64,000 bases of DNA from the NCBI GenBank assembly GCA_963783945.1, contig CAWAPS010000002.1, positions 806,001-870,000 of the forward strand. The letters run 5' to 3'. The first letter of the stretch is position 1; each line of letters opens with the position of its first letter. This document shows, piece by piece, positions 41,523 through 50,655 of this stretch. Both the position numbers and the translations under genes were made by a program. Under the pieces are notes generated by a model. That model saw nothing but the letters and a program-made list of their open reading frames with translations. It did no database searches and had not been told where the DNA came from. The DNA comes from CAWAPS01 sp963783945 (GTDB taxonomy: Bacteria; Actinomycetota; Acidimicrobiia; Acidimicrobiales; Palsa-688).

Positions 41523-43586
41523 TCAGCGTCCAGCGTTGGCGGCCAGTTCCTCCAGGGGGATCCTCCCGTCGATACTGGTGCCCGAGCCCTCGGCCGAGGT
41601 CACCTTGAGCGTCCCGCCGATGGCCCCCAGCCGGTCGCGCATGTTCACGAAGCCATGCCCGTGTCCGCCCACCGCGGGGTCGAAGCCGGCGCCGTCGTCG
41701 CACACAGAGAAGAGCAGCTCCGACTCCGACGGGCCGGGTGACTCGACGCTGACCCGGACCGTGATCTCGGCCCCGTCGCCCGCGTGTTTGCCGGCGTTCT
41801 GCATGGCCTCGAGGCAGCAGAAGTAGACGGCTGTCTCGACGCCTTCGGGGTAGCGCCCGATTCCGTCAGCCTCGACCGAGGTGGGAAGGGTGGCCCGGTT
41901 GGCCGCAGTCTGCAGCGCCTCGGCCAGACCGCGATCACGCAGCAAAGGTGGGTAGATGCCGTGCGCCAGCTCGCGCAGCTCGATCAAAGTATCTTGAACG
42001 TCGGCCCGCAGCTCTTCGAGCATCTTCTCGGCCATACCCGGGTCGGCTTCGAGCAACCTGCGGGCCAGGCCGAGCTTGACCGCCATCGCCACCAGGTGCT
42101 GTTGGGCGCCATCGTGCAGGTTGCGCTCGATCTGGCGCCGTGAGTCGTCTGAGGCGGCGACGATGCGGGCCCGCGACGCTCGCAGCTCCCGGTTGCGGTT
42201 GCGCAGCTCGTCGAGCGACGCCTGCAGGGCTGAGTCGAGCTGGACGTTGTGCAGGGCCAGGCCGACCTGACGGGCCAGGTCGGCCAGGCCGCGGTCGTCG
42301 GCTTCGGCGAACGACGTGCCGTCGAGTGGCCGCTCGACCACGATCAGCCCGAGCAGCTGCCCCAGGTGGGCGACAGAGGCGACTCGAATCGGACCGGCGT
42401 CCCTACCGGCGAGGAGGGCGGGGATCCAGATCTGGGCCCAGGTGTTGCCTGACACGTGGGATCGGGCCACGACCGTCAGCTCGTCGGCCGAGAGCAGGAT
42501 GCGCGGCGCGTTGCGATGAGGCACCGAGACGACGAGATCGAGCACACCGTCGGTGCCCGTCCACACCTCGGCCGACACGAGATCCAGGCTCTTGCGCAGC
42601 GACTCCGCCAGCTGGAGCAACAGTTCGTCGAGCGGCACGGCTCTCGACATGCGTCCGGCGAACGTCCGGAGGGGCTCGTCTGGGGCGCGACGGTCTCCGT
42701 AGACCCGTTGATTGGCTACTTCTTCCAACCGGTGGCGCGCCGGGATGCTCAACAGGGCCGCGATGGCGGCCGCCAACATCGACGAGATGAGGACCTTGCG
42801 GTCGCTGGTAGTCGGCACGTGCCCCAGTCCGATCACCACGAGCAGATAGGTGGCCTCCACCAAAGCCACCATCCCGGCAACCACAATCGTGCGAACCAGA
42901 ACTCGATCCACCTGGCGGGTGGCTGCGTCGAACGTGCCGGCCACGAGGGCGAACGGGATCAGCGTGATGGCGGCGACGGCGACGAGTTCCGGCTGGTGCG
43001 GAAAGCCGACTATCGCGTCCAGTCCCAGGGCGGCGAGCGAGATGGTGCCGGCGACGACGATCGCCCAGCCCAGCCACTGCAAGCGGGCTCGTTCGAGAGG
43101 CCCGGCCGCCCGACAGCGAGACAGGTATCCGAGGGCTCCGATGCTCCCGAGAACAGCCCACTCGGCGGCCAGAGCTGCGGTGCGCTTCCCACCAGTGAGG
43201 TGGCCCAGGATCGGTGCGGTGAGGGCCCAACCGACGGCGGCCGCGCCAATGACGACCCAGCCCGATCTCGGAGCCACGAGCCCGTCAGGCGTCACGACAA
43301 GCAGGACGGCCAGCAGGGCCGGGAGAGCCGCTGATGCGACTGCCCAGCCATGGCTCGAACCCGCGATGCCGAGGGCTATGGCGGCCACGACGGGGCTGAT
43401 GCGCCCGCTGGGTCGGCGTTCCGCCAATACGACGGAGCCGGAAGCCCACAACACGGCCACGACCGCGGCGACCGCCGCGGTCGCGGCACGACGGTCCTGG
43501 AGCTCCCACAGCGCTACTCCGGCGGCGGCGGACGCCAGACCGATTGCGGCCAAACGGGAGAGACGATCGGCAGATGATCCGTTCAT
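41523..43586 (-). CDS. NarL-type sensor histidine kinase with membrane N-terminus and GAF domain
   Basis: 687 residues. The first ~300 hold about eight hydrophobic segments (LAAIGLASAAAGVALWE, AAVAAVVAVLWASGSVV and others), an integral-membrane sensor. A GAF-like region follows (~320-450). The HisKA_3 dimerisation helix has RRQIERNLHDGAQQHL, His near 490. The ATPase domain carries EAMQNAGKHAG (N box) and FSVCDDGAGFDPAVGGHGHGF. The ATG overlaps the stop of the cyclase gene by ATGA, so kinase and REC-cyclase are coupled. Likely phosphorylates the response regulators nearby. Confidence 0.93.
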   Translation of the reverse strand: MNGSSADRLSRLAAIGLASAAAGVALWELQDRRAATAAVAAVVAVLWASGSVVLAERRPSGRISPVVAAIALGIAGSSHGWAVASAALPALLAVLLVVTPDGLVAPRSGWVVIGAAAVGWALTAPILGHLTGGKRTAALAAEWAVLGSIGALGYLSRCRAAGPLERARLQWLGWAIVVAGTISLAALGLDAIVGFPHQPELVAVAAITLIPFALVAGTFDAATRQVDRVLVRTIVVAGMVALVEATYLLVVIGLGHVPTTSDRKVLISSMLAAAIAALLSIPARHRLEEVANQRVYGDRRAPDEPLRTFAGRMSRAVPLDELLLQLAESLRKSLDLVSAEVWTGTDGVLDLVVSVPHRNAPRILLSADELTVVARSHVSGNTWAQIWIPALLAGRDAGPIRVASVAHLGQLLGLIVVERPLDGTSFAEADDRGLADLARQVGLALHNVQLDSALQASLDELRNRNRELRASRARIVAASDDSRRQIERNLHDGAQQHLVAMAVKLGLARRLLEADPGMAEKMLEELRADVQDTLIELRELAHGIYPPLLRDRGLAEALQTAANRATLPTSVEADGIGRYPEGVETAVYFCCLEAMQNAGKHAGDGAEITVRVSVESPGPSESELLFSVCDDGAGFDPAVGGHGHGFVNMRDRLGAIGGTLKVTSAEGSGTSIDGRIPLEELAANAGR

Positions 43587-45013
43587 GTGATCGGAAGGTT
43601 GATCCGGTACGGAGTCAGCCGGCCTTCGCGCCCCTTGACGATCGTGGGACCCATCGGCTCGGCGGCGATCGACCCGCTCAGGGCGGCAATGGTCGCTTCG
43701 CTGCAAACGGTTGTCCCCGCGGGCCGCGCCAGATCCTGCAATCGCTGAGCCAGATTGACGGTATCACCGACGAGCGTGTACTCCAGGCGTTCCTCACTCC
43801 CGAGGAGGGCCGCGGCCACGTCACCGGTGGACAGTCCGAGGCCCAGGCCAAACGGGTCCAGTCCCTCGGCGATCCACGTCTGATTGACAATCTCCTGGCG
43901 ACGATGCATGCCCGCCGCCGCTCGCACCGCCCGATCGGCGTGGTCGGTCTGAGGAAACGGAGCACCGAAGACGGCCATAACCGCGTCTCCCACGTACTGC
44001 ATCACCGTTCCCCCTTCTTCGAGGATAGCGGCGTTCATCTCGCGGCGGTGAATGTTGAGCTGACCGGCCAGCACCGTAGGGTCGGTGGTCTCGGCGATTG
44101 AGCTGTAGCCCCGCACGTCCGACATCAGAACGGTCACCTCTAGGCGCTCCGTGCGTCCCGCCAGGTCGGGGTCGTCCCGCAGCTTCTGGGCCAGACCGCC
44201 GGGCAGCAGCCTGCTCAGGGTCTCACCTTGTTCCTCGCGATCCAGGATGGCGCTCTGCAGAAGGCGCAGACGCCGCAGGGCGTGCTCCCCGCCTGCCGAC
44301 ACCCCTTTGGCCAGCTTCACGAACAGCGACTCGATCGCGGCGTTGGCCGCTTCGGGGGTTGTGTGGCGGGACGCCGCGATGGCTTTGACCGGGCGGCCTT
44401 GGGCCACTTCCTGCAGCAACAGTTCTTCCTCGTCCGTAAGCTCACCATCGCTCCGAACCGGCGACACCAGGGCGGCAACGATTTCGGGGTCGAGCATCGA
44501 CCCGCCGGTGGCCACCTCCCGGATCGCGGTCGCCAACCGGTCCCCGTCGCTCACCCGATCCTTGAGGAGGTACGCGTATCCGGCCGCTCCCTGCTCCAGC
44601 AGGGCTATGGCGTATTCGGGCTCGTCGTACTGAGAGAGCACGACGATGCCCGTTCCCGGATGGCGCTTGCGGACCTGGCGGGCCGCCTCTATGCCCTCGC
44701 GTTGGAACGTCGGAGGCATCCGGATGTCGGTCACCACGACCTGGGGGTTGGCCCGCTCAGCCGCGGCCACGAGCTCGTCATAGTCAGCGGCCACTCCGAC
44801 CACCTCGAGGTCGGGCTCGAGGCCCAGAAGAGCTCGTACCCCCTCGCGCACCAGCACGCTGTCGTCGGCCAGAACCACGGTGATCGTCTCAGCACGCGTG
44901 TCGGCCGACCTGGGTGTCTTCGTATACGCCTCGGTGTTCACGGGATCGATCACAGCCGATCTGCCGAGCAAAATGAAGGGGGTCTGGACCCCGGTCCCCG
45001 GTAGTGCAGGCAC
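43583..45013 (-). CDS. REC - LuxR-like HTH - class III adenylate/guanylate cyclase
   Basis: Up to 476 residues in three parts. A receiver (~44-165) has VVLADDSVLV, VVVTDIRMPP and YLLKDRV. A segment (~190-255) reads like a LuxR HTH (LTDEEELLLQEVAQGRPVKAIAASR...IESLFVKL). A class III cyclase (~290-476) has VTVLMSDVRGYSS (metal Asp), YVGDAVMAVFG, and LEYTLVGDTVNLAQRL. So cyclic-nucleotide synthesis is probably switched by phosphorylation. The start is uncertain: GTG at 45013, 44953 or 44941, none with a strong ribosome site. Divergent from a cyclic-nucleotide-binding protein gene. Confidence 0.88.
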   Translation of the reverse strand: MPALPGTGVQTPFILLGRSAVIDPVNTEAYTKTPRSADTRAETITVVLADDSVLVREGVRALLGLEPDLEVVGVAADYDELVAAAERANPQVVVTDIRMPPTFQREGIEAARQVRKRHPGTGIVVLSQYDEPEYAIALLEQGAAGYAYLLKDRVSDGDRLATAIREVATGGSMLDPEIVAALVSPVRSDGELTDEEELLLQEVAQGRPVKAIAASRHTTPEAANAAIESLFVKLAKGVSAGGEHALRRLRLLQSAILDREEQGETLSRLLPGGLAQKLRDDPDLAGRTERLEVTVLMSDVRGYSSIAETTDPTVLAGQLNIHRREMNAAILEEGGTVMQYVGDAVMAVFGAPFPQTDHADRAVRAAAGMHRRQEIVNQTWIAEGLDPFGLGLGLSTGDVAAALLGSEERLEYTLVGDTVNLAQRLQDLARPAGTTVCSEATIAALSGSIAAEPMGPTIVKGREGRLTPYRINLPIT

Positions 45014-45074
45014 CCCGAACGAAGGCCCGGGCAGCGCCCTTGGACCGGGCGGCCAGCCCTTTTACGGTCGACAC

Positions 45075-46115
45075 ATGATTCACACATCGTCGGTCACATC
45101 GGTCTCGTGGATTCCTTCCGAAGCGGTAGAGGGTATAAGCAAACCGTTGTTCGAGGTGGGCGTCACCCATTACGACCAGCCCCCGCCCGACCGTCTCGAT
45201 GGCATCGAACACCTGCGGGCGAGCGACCGGTTCCGGTTCGCGAATCGCCTGTCGGCCTGGATCGAGGTAATGGATGGCCGAATAGTCGACGCCGGCTACC
45301 ACGATGAATCCGGGGGCGTCATGGGGGCCACGACCGTGCGCTTGGGCCTCGGGGACGCCACGTTTGCCGCGGTCGGCCTCGAAGACCTGCAACGACCCGT
45401 CGAGCTCGACGGCCCCACCGCCCGCTTCGTGCAAACTACCGGGGGGCGAACCGCCATTCCGGCGCCCCGTCACATTAAGCGACCGCCTTTCTTCCGCCTA
45501 CAGGCCCCCCTCGTGTGGACCACGCTGGCCCTGACCATGGGGGCCGACGGATCGGCCCACTTCGAGGTCTTTGGTGCGTCGCCGTTCCCGCGTCACTGGG
45601 TCTACGACGCCGACCGCGTGCTGGCGGCCAAGGTCGGGGTGGCCGACTTTCGCGGGTGGTATCACGGCAGGCAGCGGCATCACACCCCCTGGGGAGACGA
45701 GGATACCCCGGCACTGGTCACGGCGGTCGAGACCGCACTCGAACGGGAGCTGTCGGGCCACATCATGAGGTCCGGTACCAAACCTGCGATCCGCACTCTG
45801 AAGCCGGGGGACACCCTCACCGAACAGGGCGCGGTTGGGGAGGAGCTGTATCTGCTGCTCGACGGTGTACTGGCGGTGGAGGTCGAGGGCATGGTGGTGG
45901 CCGAGATCGGGCCGGGCGCGGTTGTGGGCGAACGGGCCGCGCTGGAGGGTGGCAGACGCACCTCGACGCTCAGGGCCCTGACCCCCACACGCGTGGCCGT
46001 CGCCAGGTCCGATCAGCTGACCGACGAGGCGCGAGAGGAGCTCGAGCGCGGCCACCGCAGGGAGGAGCCGGCGCAACAACCGGCCGCCCGCGTCGAACGG
46101 ATGGGGGCGGTGTGA
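45075..46115 (+). CDS. Protein with C-terminal cyclic nucleotide-binding domain
   Basis: 346 residues. Residues ~230-325 form a cNMP-binding beta-roll: IRTLKPGDTLTEQGAVGEELYLLLDGVLAVEV, AEIGPGAVVGERAALEGGRRTSTLRALT. GERAALE with the Arg after it is the phosphate-binding cassette. The N-terminal ~225 residues are a domain I do not recognise (HFEVFGASPFPRHWVYD). ATG 45075 chosen; the upstream frame overlaps the divergent cyclase. The gene arrangement suggests it is an effector of that cyclase. Confidence 0.85.
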   Translation: MIHTSSVTSVSWIPSEAVEGISKPLFEVGVTHYDQPPPDRLDGIEHLRASDRFRFANRLSAWIEVMDGRIVDAGYHDESGGVMGATTVRLGLGDATFAAVGLEDLQRPVELDGPTARFVQTTGGRTAIPAPRHIKRPPFFRLQAPLVWTTLALTMGADGSAHFEVFGASPFPRHWVYDADRVLAAKVGVADFRGWYHGRQRHHTPWGDEDTPALVTAVETALERELSGHIMRSGTKPAIRTLKPGDTLTEQGAVGEELYLLLDGVLAVEVEGMVVAEIGPGAVVGERAALEGGRRTSTLRALTPTRVAVARSDQLTDEAREELERGHRREEPAQQPAARVERMGAV

Positions 46116-46172
46116 CCGGTCGCCGTTCGGACCGGCCACATCCGCCCTGCAGACCTTGCATACTCGGGGCCG

Positions 46173-47600
46173 ATGGCTGACGAATGGGACGCGGTGGTGG
46201 TCGGAGCCGGCCCTAACGGGCTGACCGCGGCGGCCACTCTCGGCCGGGCCGGATGGCGGGTGCTGGTGGTGGAGGCGGCGCCGACCATCGGGGGCGGAAC
46301 CCGATCGGGGGAGCTGACCCGGCCCGGTTTTGTCCACGACATCTGCTCGGCGGTCCACCCGATGGCCGTCATCTCTCCCGCCCTTTCCCCTCTCGATCTC
46401 GAAGCCCACGGCGTAAAGTGGGTGTTTCCGGAGGTCGAGATGGCTCACCCGTTGGACGGCGGGCGGGCCGCTCTTCTTCTGCGCTCCGTCGGCGGTACGG
46501 CCGCCCTGCTGGGCCCCGACCGCGCCGCCTACCGGGCGCTGCTGGAGCCGCTCGTCGAATCCGCCGAGCGGGTGGTCAACGCGGTGATGTCCCCATTGAC
46601 GCCGCCTCGGATGGGTGACCTGCCAGTGCTGGCCCGATTCGCGCTGGCGGGAGCGTGGCCCGCCACCCGACTGGCTCGGTCCCGTTTCAGGTCCGATGAA
46701 GCCCGGGGGCTCATGGCCGGTTTGGCGGCCCACTCGATGCTGTCGCTCCGCTCTCTCGCTACCGGCGGATACGGACTGTTCCTGGGCCTGCTCGGCCATG
46801 CCGTGGGCTGGCCCGTCGCGAGCGGCGGATCCCAGGCCATCGCCGACGCGCTGGGTTCGATCATTGCGGGGTCCGGCGGTGAGATCGTCGTGGGTCAGAC
46901 GGTCGAGTCGCTCGACGAGTTGCCGCCGGCCCGCGCCACTCTTTTGGATATCTCACCCCGGCAGCTGATCCGGATCGCCGGCCACCGTCTTCCTGACCGG
47001 TACCGCCGGGCCGTCGAGCGCTACCGGTACGGCGCCGGAGTGTGGAAGGTCGATTGGGCGCTTGACGGACCGGTTCCGTGGACAGCCGACGGGGCCAGAC
47101 AGGCCGCCACCGTGCACGTGGGCGGAACTCTCGAAGAGGTCGCCGCCGCCGAGGGCGACGTGGCGGCCGGACGTCACCCGCAACGCCCGTTTGTGCTGGT
47201 GGGGCAGCCGACGATCATCGACCCGAGCCGGGCGCCCGCCGGCGCTCACGTGGCCTGGGCCTACTGCCATGTGCCAAACGGCTCGACCTTCGACATGACC
47301 CAACGGATCGAAGACCAGATCGAGCGGTTCGCTCCCGGATTCAGGGAACGGGTGCTGTCCCGTCACGCCATGAGCCCCGCCGACGTAGAGCGTCACGACG
47401 CCAACTACATCGGTGGCGACATAGCCGTCGGGAGCACCGACCTGACCCAGCTGGTCACCCGCCCGGTCGTGTCCCGGTGCCCGTGGCGCACGCCTGTGCC
47501 CGGTCTGTATCTCTGCTCGTCCGCCACCCCGCCAGGTCCCGGGGTGCACGGGATGTGCGGATGGCACGCCGCCCAGACCGCACTTCGGGACCACCCCTGA
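46173..47600 (+). CDS. NAD(P)/FAD-dependent oxidoreductase, phytoene desaturase-like
   Basis: 475 residues. The dinucleotide-binding loop is VVVGAGPNGLTAAATLGRAG at residues 8-27, then VVEAAPTIGGGTRS, and near the C-terminus PGLYLCSSATPPGPGVHGMCGW, which closes the FAD site. This is the COG1233 pattern of phytoene desaturase and pyridine-nucleotide oxidoreductases. No carotenoid genes are nearby, so substrate is open. It lies 57 bp behind the cyclic-nucleotide-binding protein. Confidence 0.9.
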   Translation: MADEWDAVVVGAGPNGLTAAATLGRAGWRVLVVEAAPTIGGGTRSGELTRPGFVHDICSAVHPMAVISPALSPLDLEAHGVKWVFPEVEMAHPLDGGRAALLLRSVGGTAALLGPDRAAYRALLEPLVESAERVVNAVMSPLTPPRMGDLPVLARFALAGAWPATRLARSRFRSDEARGLMAGLAAHSMLSLRSLATGGYGLFLGLLGHAVGWPVASGGSQAIADALGSIIAGSGGEIVVGQTVESLDELPPARATLLDISPRQLIRIAGHRLPDRYRRAVERYRYGAGVWKVDWALDGPVPWTADGARQAATVHVGGTLEEVAAAEGDVAAGRHPQRPFVLVGQPTIIDPSRAPAGAHVAWAYCHVPNGSTFDMTQRIEDQIERFAPGFRERVLSRHAMSPADVERHDANYIGGDIAVGSTDLTQLVTRPVVSRCPWRTPVPGLYLCSSATPPGPGVHGMCGWHAAQTALRDHP

Positions 47601-47814
47601 GAATGGCATCTTTCCCCGTGCCACCGCTCTCGTCGCCGGTCATCGATCTGTTCTTCGTCGACCGCCGGCGCGCCTGGGCGGTGGGATGACAAACATGTAC
47701 GCTGCTTTGCTTACGGCAGAGGCCTGGCTCCTCCGTCGACATCTAAGGGGCATCGGATGACAGTTACTCGGGGAGAGGCCGGCGACCCCCGATCCGCTTC
47801 ATGATCGCAGTCTC

Positions 47815-47967
47815 ATGGAGAAGGAAATGGGTCGAGTTCGTGAAGCCGCTCACCGTCTGACGGCCGCCGTCCGTGGCAGCACCCCCGGTGTCCGTGTGCT
47901 ACCACCCTCACATCCCGAGCTTCATTCAGGCATGGTGACAGCGACCATGGAAAGGGTGTCGGAATGA
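47815..47967 (+). CDS. Possible 50-residue ORF coupled to the FtsX-like gene
   Basis: ATG 47815 opens a 50-codon frame (MEKEMGRVREAAHRLTAAVR...) whose TGA overlaps the ATG of the permease (ATGA). No clear ribosome site or family. The rest of 47601-47963 shows no other gene. Confidence 0.3.
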   Translation: MEKEMGRVREAAHRLTAAVRGSTPGVRVLPPSHPELHSGMVTATMERVSE

Positions 47968-50446
47968 GACTGATGGGCTACCGGCTGCGGGCCGAGGCCC
48001 GCGGGCGGTGGCGGGCGTGGGCCGGGTTGGCTCTGGCGATCGCGCTGACGGGTGGCATAGTCATGGCTGCCGTGGCGGGCTCCCGTCGCACTGTGTCGGC
48101 CTACCCGCGGCTGTTGACGGCCGTAGCGGAACAGGACGCAGAAGTCGCTCTTCCCTCACCCCAGCACAGCTTCAACGATCGGAACAATCCCTGGCTTCGC
48201 GCCGTCGACCGGCTGCCCCAGGTCGAGACGTCCGCCGGCCTGTATCAGCTGCTGGCCTTCAACGGCGAACATCTCGACCCGTCCAGTACCGAACAGGACC
48301 TTTGGGCCCTGGCCGATGGATACGGCACCCAGATCAGCCGGCCCCTGCTGCGAGCGGGCCGGATGCCTGATCCCCACCGCATCGGCGAAGCGCTCATCGA
48401 CCCCACGTTCGCCCGTGAACGCCATCTCGCACCGGGCAGCCGGTTCACCGTGACGACCGTCGACTCGGACGCCTTGGATGCGGTCAATGACCAGCTGGCC
48501 AACTATCATGGGCCGCGGCAGAGCACCACCCTGACCGTCACCGGAATAGGGCAGATCGCGAGGGACATCAACCCTACGACGGTGCTCGAGGATCAGGCCC
48601 ACGTGTACGTCACGCCGGCATTTCTGGACGCCCGGCCGGCCTCGCTGGTAAATGTCGGAACGGCAGTCCGGCTCCGGCCCGGAGAGGACGTCACCGCGTT
48701 CGAGTCAGCGGTACAGCAGCTAGCTCGAAGCCACGGTATCGATCAGAGCGCCGTCTACTTCACCGCCGAAAGGGATCACACTCGCGCCGTTGCCCGATCT
48801 GTGCGCCCCGAGGCCTTGGGGCTTGCGCTACTGGGCCTCGTCGTCGGCCTGGCCGGTCTGCTCGTCCTGGGCCAGGCCTTGTCGCGTCAGGCGTTCGTAG
48901 ACGCCACCGAATCGCCATTGCTGAGCTCCATAGGCATGACCAGAGGTCAGCGCTTCGGTCTGGGCCTGGCCCGGGTGGCGGCGGTGAGCGTGATCGGGGC
49001 GATCGGGGCGATCCCGGTGGCCATAGCTCTGTCGCCGCTCTTCCCGATCGGTCCCGCTCGGGCCACCGACCCGTCGCCTGGAGTGGCGATAGACGCACCC
49101 GTCCTCGGATTGGGACTCCTCGTCACGGTCGCCCTGTTCGTAGCCCGGGGATCGATTCCGGCGTGGCGAGGCGCGGCGAGGTCCTGGCGGTCAGATGCGG
49201 AGCCGGTGGGCCGCGCAACGGCCTTCCAGATTGGCCGCCCTGCTCGCTCGTCTCGGAGCGCCGCCGGAATCTGTGATCGGCGTGCGAATGGCTTTCGAGC
49301 CGGGAAGAGGCCGGACCGCCCTCCCTGTCCGTAGCACCCTGGTCACGACCAGCCTGGCCATGGCCGCGGTAGTCGCAGTGGCCATGTTCTCCGGCAATCT
49401 GGGGCACCTGGTCGCCAGCCCGCCCAGCTACGGCTGGACATGGACGGCTTCGACCGGCCTCGGGTTCGACCCGGCGCCTCCCGCCGCCACGGCCCGCCTT
49501 GTAGGGGACAGCTCCTTGAGCGGGGTGGCCGGCGGCAACTATCTGGATCTGCGGCTCGGTCGCCAAGACGTGCCGGCCGTGACGATCGACTCGCTGAAGG
49601 GCAACGTGGAGCCCCGGATACTGGAGGGCCACGCTCCTCGGGGCGACCACGACCTGGTGCTCGGCACGCAGACGATGCGCTCAGCCGGGCTGCGCATCGG
49701 TCAGCGTGTGGTCGTAGAGCTCAACGGTGCTCAGGCGACGATGCAGATCGTGGGAAGGGCTGTGTTCCCGCGCTTGGGCGCGGGTATCTTCACCCCGACC
49801 GATGTAGGTCAGGGAGCCGCCCTGACGAACGCGGCTGCCACCGAAGCAGGTGTCGAGACCCTGGATCCCAGCGATCCTGGGGCCAGGTACTCGGTATATT
49901 TCTTGCAGGCCGCCCCAGGTGTTTCATTGGCGGCGCTCCAGACCCAGGTCGGTCGTCAGCTGGACGGGCTAATGGGGGAATGTCCCGGTCAGTTCTGCGT
50001 CATGGGCCCCCAGCGGCCCGGAGAAATCGTGGCGTACGGCCGGGTGCGCTCGACGGCAGTTGCGCTCATCGCGCTGCTGGCGGTCATGGCCGCGGGTGCC
50101 CTGACGCATTCGCTCGTCACCTCGGTCAGGCGCCGCCGGCACGACGTCGCGGTGTTGAAGACACTCGGTTTTTCCGGCCGGCAGTTGGGGTCTACGGCGC
50201 GCTCGGCAGGCCCTGGCTCTAACCGCGACGGCACTCACGATCGGAGTACCCCTCGGCCTTATCGGTGGTAGGTGGGCCTGGATATTGTTCGCCAGACAAC
50301 TCGGGGTGGCACCGTCCTCTTCGCTGCCACTCGACGCCGTCCTGTCCGTTACCGCAGTCGCGTTCCTCGCCTCGATCGCCATAGCCATCGTCCCCGCGAC
50401 CATGGCCCGCCGCACCGTTCCTGCCCGGTTGCTCATGTCGCCCTGA
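47964..50446 (+). pseudogene. FtsX-like ABC permease with two frameshifts
   Basis: The permease has the same duplicated FtsX plan as the gene at 37700. The first frame (ATG 47964 to about 49165) gives the N-terminal span and first FtsX domain (ALGLALLGLVVGLAGLLVLG, LSSIGMTRGQRFGLGLAR). The second (about 49170-50200) gives SVIGVRMAFEPGRGRTALPVR, the second large loop and VAVLKTLGFSGRQL. The third (to TGA at 50444-50446) gives ALALTATALTIGVPLGLIGGRWAW and the last span, ending ARLLMSP. The shifts lie near GGCGAGGCGCGGCGAGG (49165-49185) and GTCTACGGCGCGCTCGG (50188-50205). Either inactivated or affected by base errors. No ATPase gene accompanies it. Confidence 0.7.
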
Positions 50447-50504
50447 ACTGGTCGAGGGTCCACAGGACGTTCACCCCCACCCCTGCAGGCTGTCGCCCGT
50501 CCGT

Positions 50505-50510
50505 TATGCT
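50505..50510 (+). promoter_or_regulatory. -10 box of tRNA-Sec copy 2
   Basis: TATGCT, 8 nt upstream of the tRNA 5' end, at the same spacing as TAAACT in copy 1. The -35 region is weak. This promoter could also read through into selA, 41 nt behind the tRNA. Confidence 0.4.
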
Positions 50511-50518
50511 CACCAAGT

Positions 50519-50614
50519 GGAGGTGTCCGGGTACCTGGTGGACTCCGCTGCCTTCAAAGCAGTTGGCTGTGGCGATCCCACAGCGGCGGGTTCGATTCCC
50601 GTCCGCCTCCGCCA
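50519..50614 (+). tRNA. selC: tRNA-Sec (anticodon UCA), copy 2
   Basis: 96 nt with encoded CCA (50612-50614). The anticodon TCA is at 50554-50556 in loop CTTCAAA, closed by CTGC/GCAG. The long variable arm is GCTGTGG/CCACAGC and the T loop is the standard TTCGATT. The acceptor GGAGGTG/CGCCTCC has one G-U pair. Relative to copy 1 the anticodon stem shows a compensatory C-G to T-A exchange, and the variable arm a G-U to G-C change, so both sequences conserve the fold. It sits 41 nt before selA. Confidence 0.95.
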
Positions 50615-50655
50615 GATCGTGATCGGTCGATGAGCCCGGCAGGACCATCCACCCC

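Noticed and set aside
45498..46799. 433-codon open frame on the minus strand
   Set aside because: Antisense to the cNMP-binding and FAD oxidoreductase genes, both well supported.
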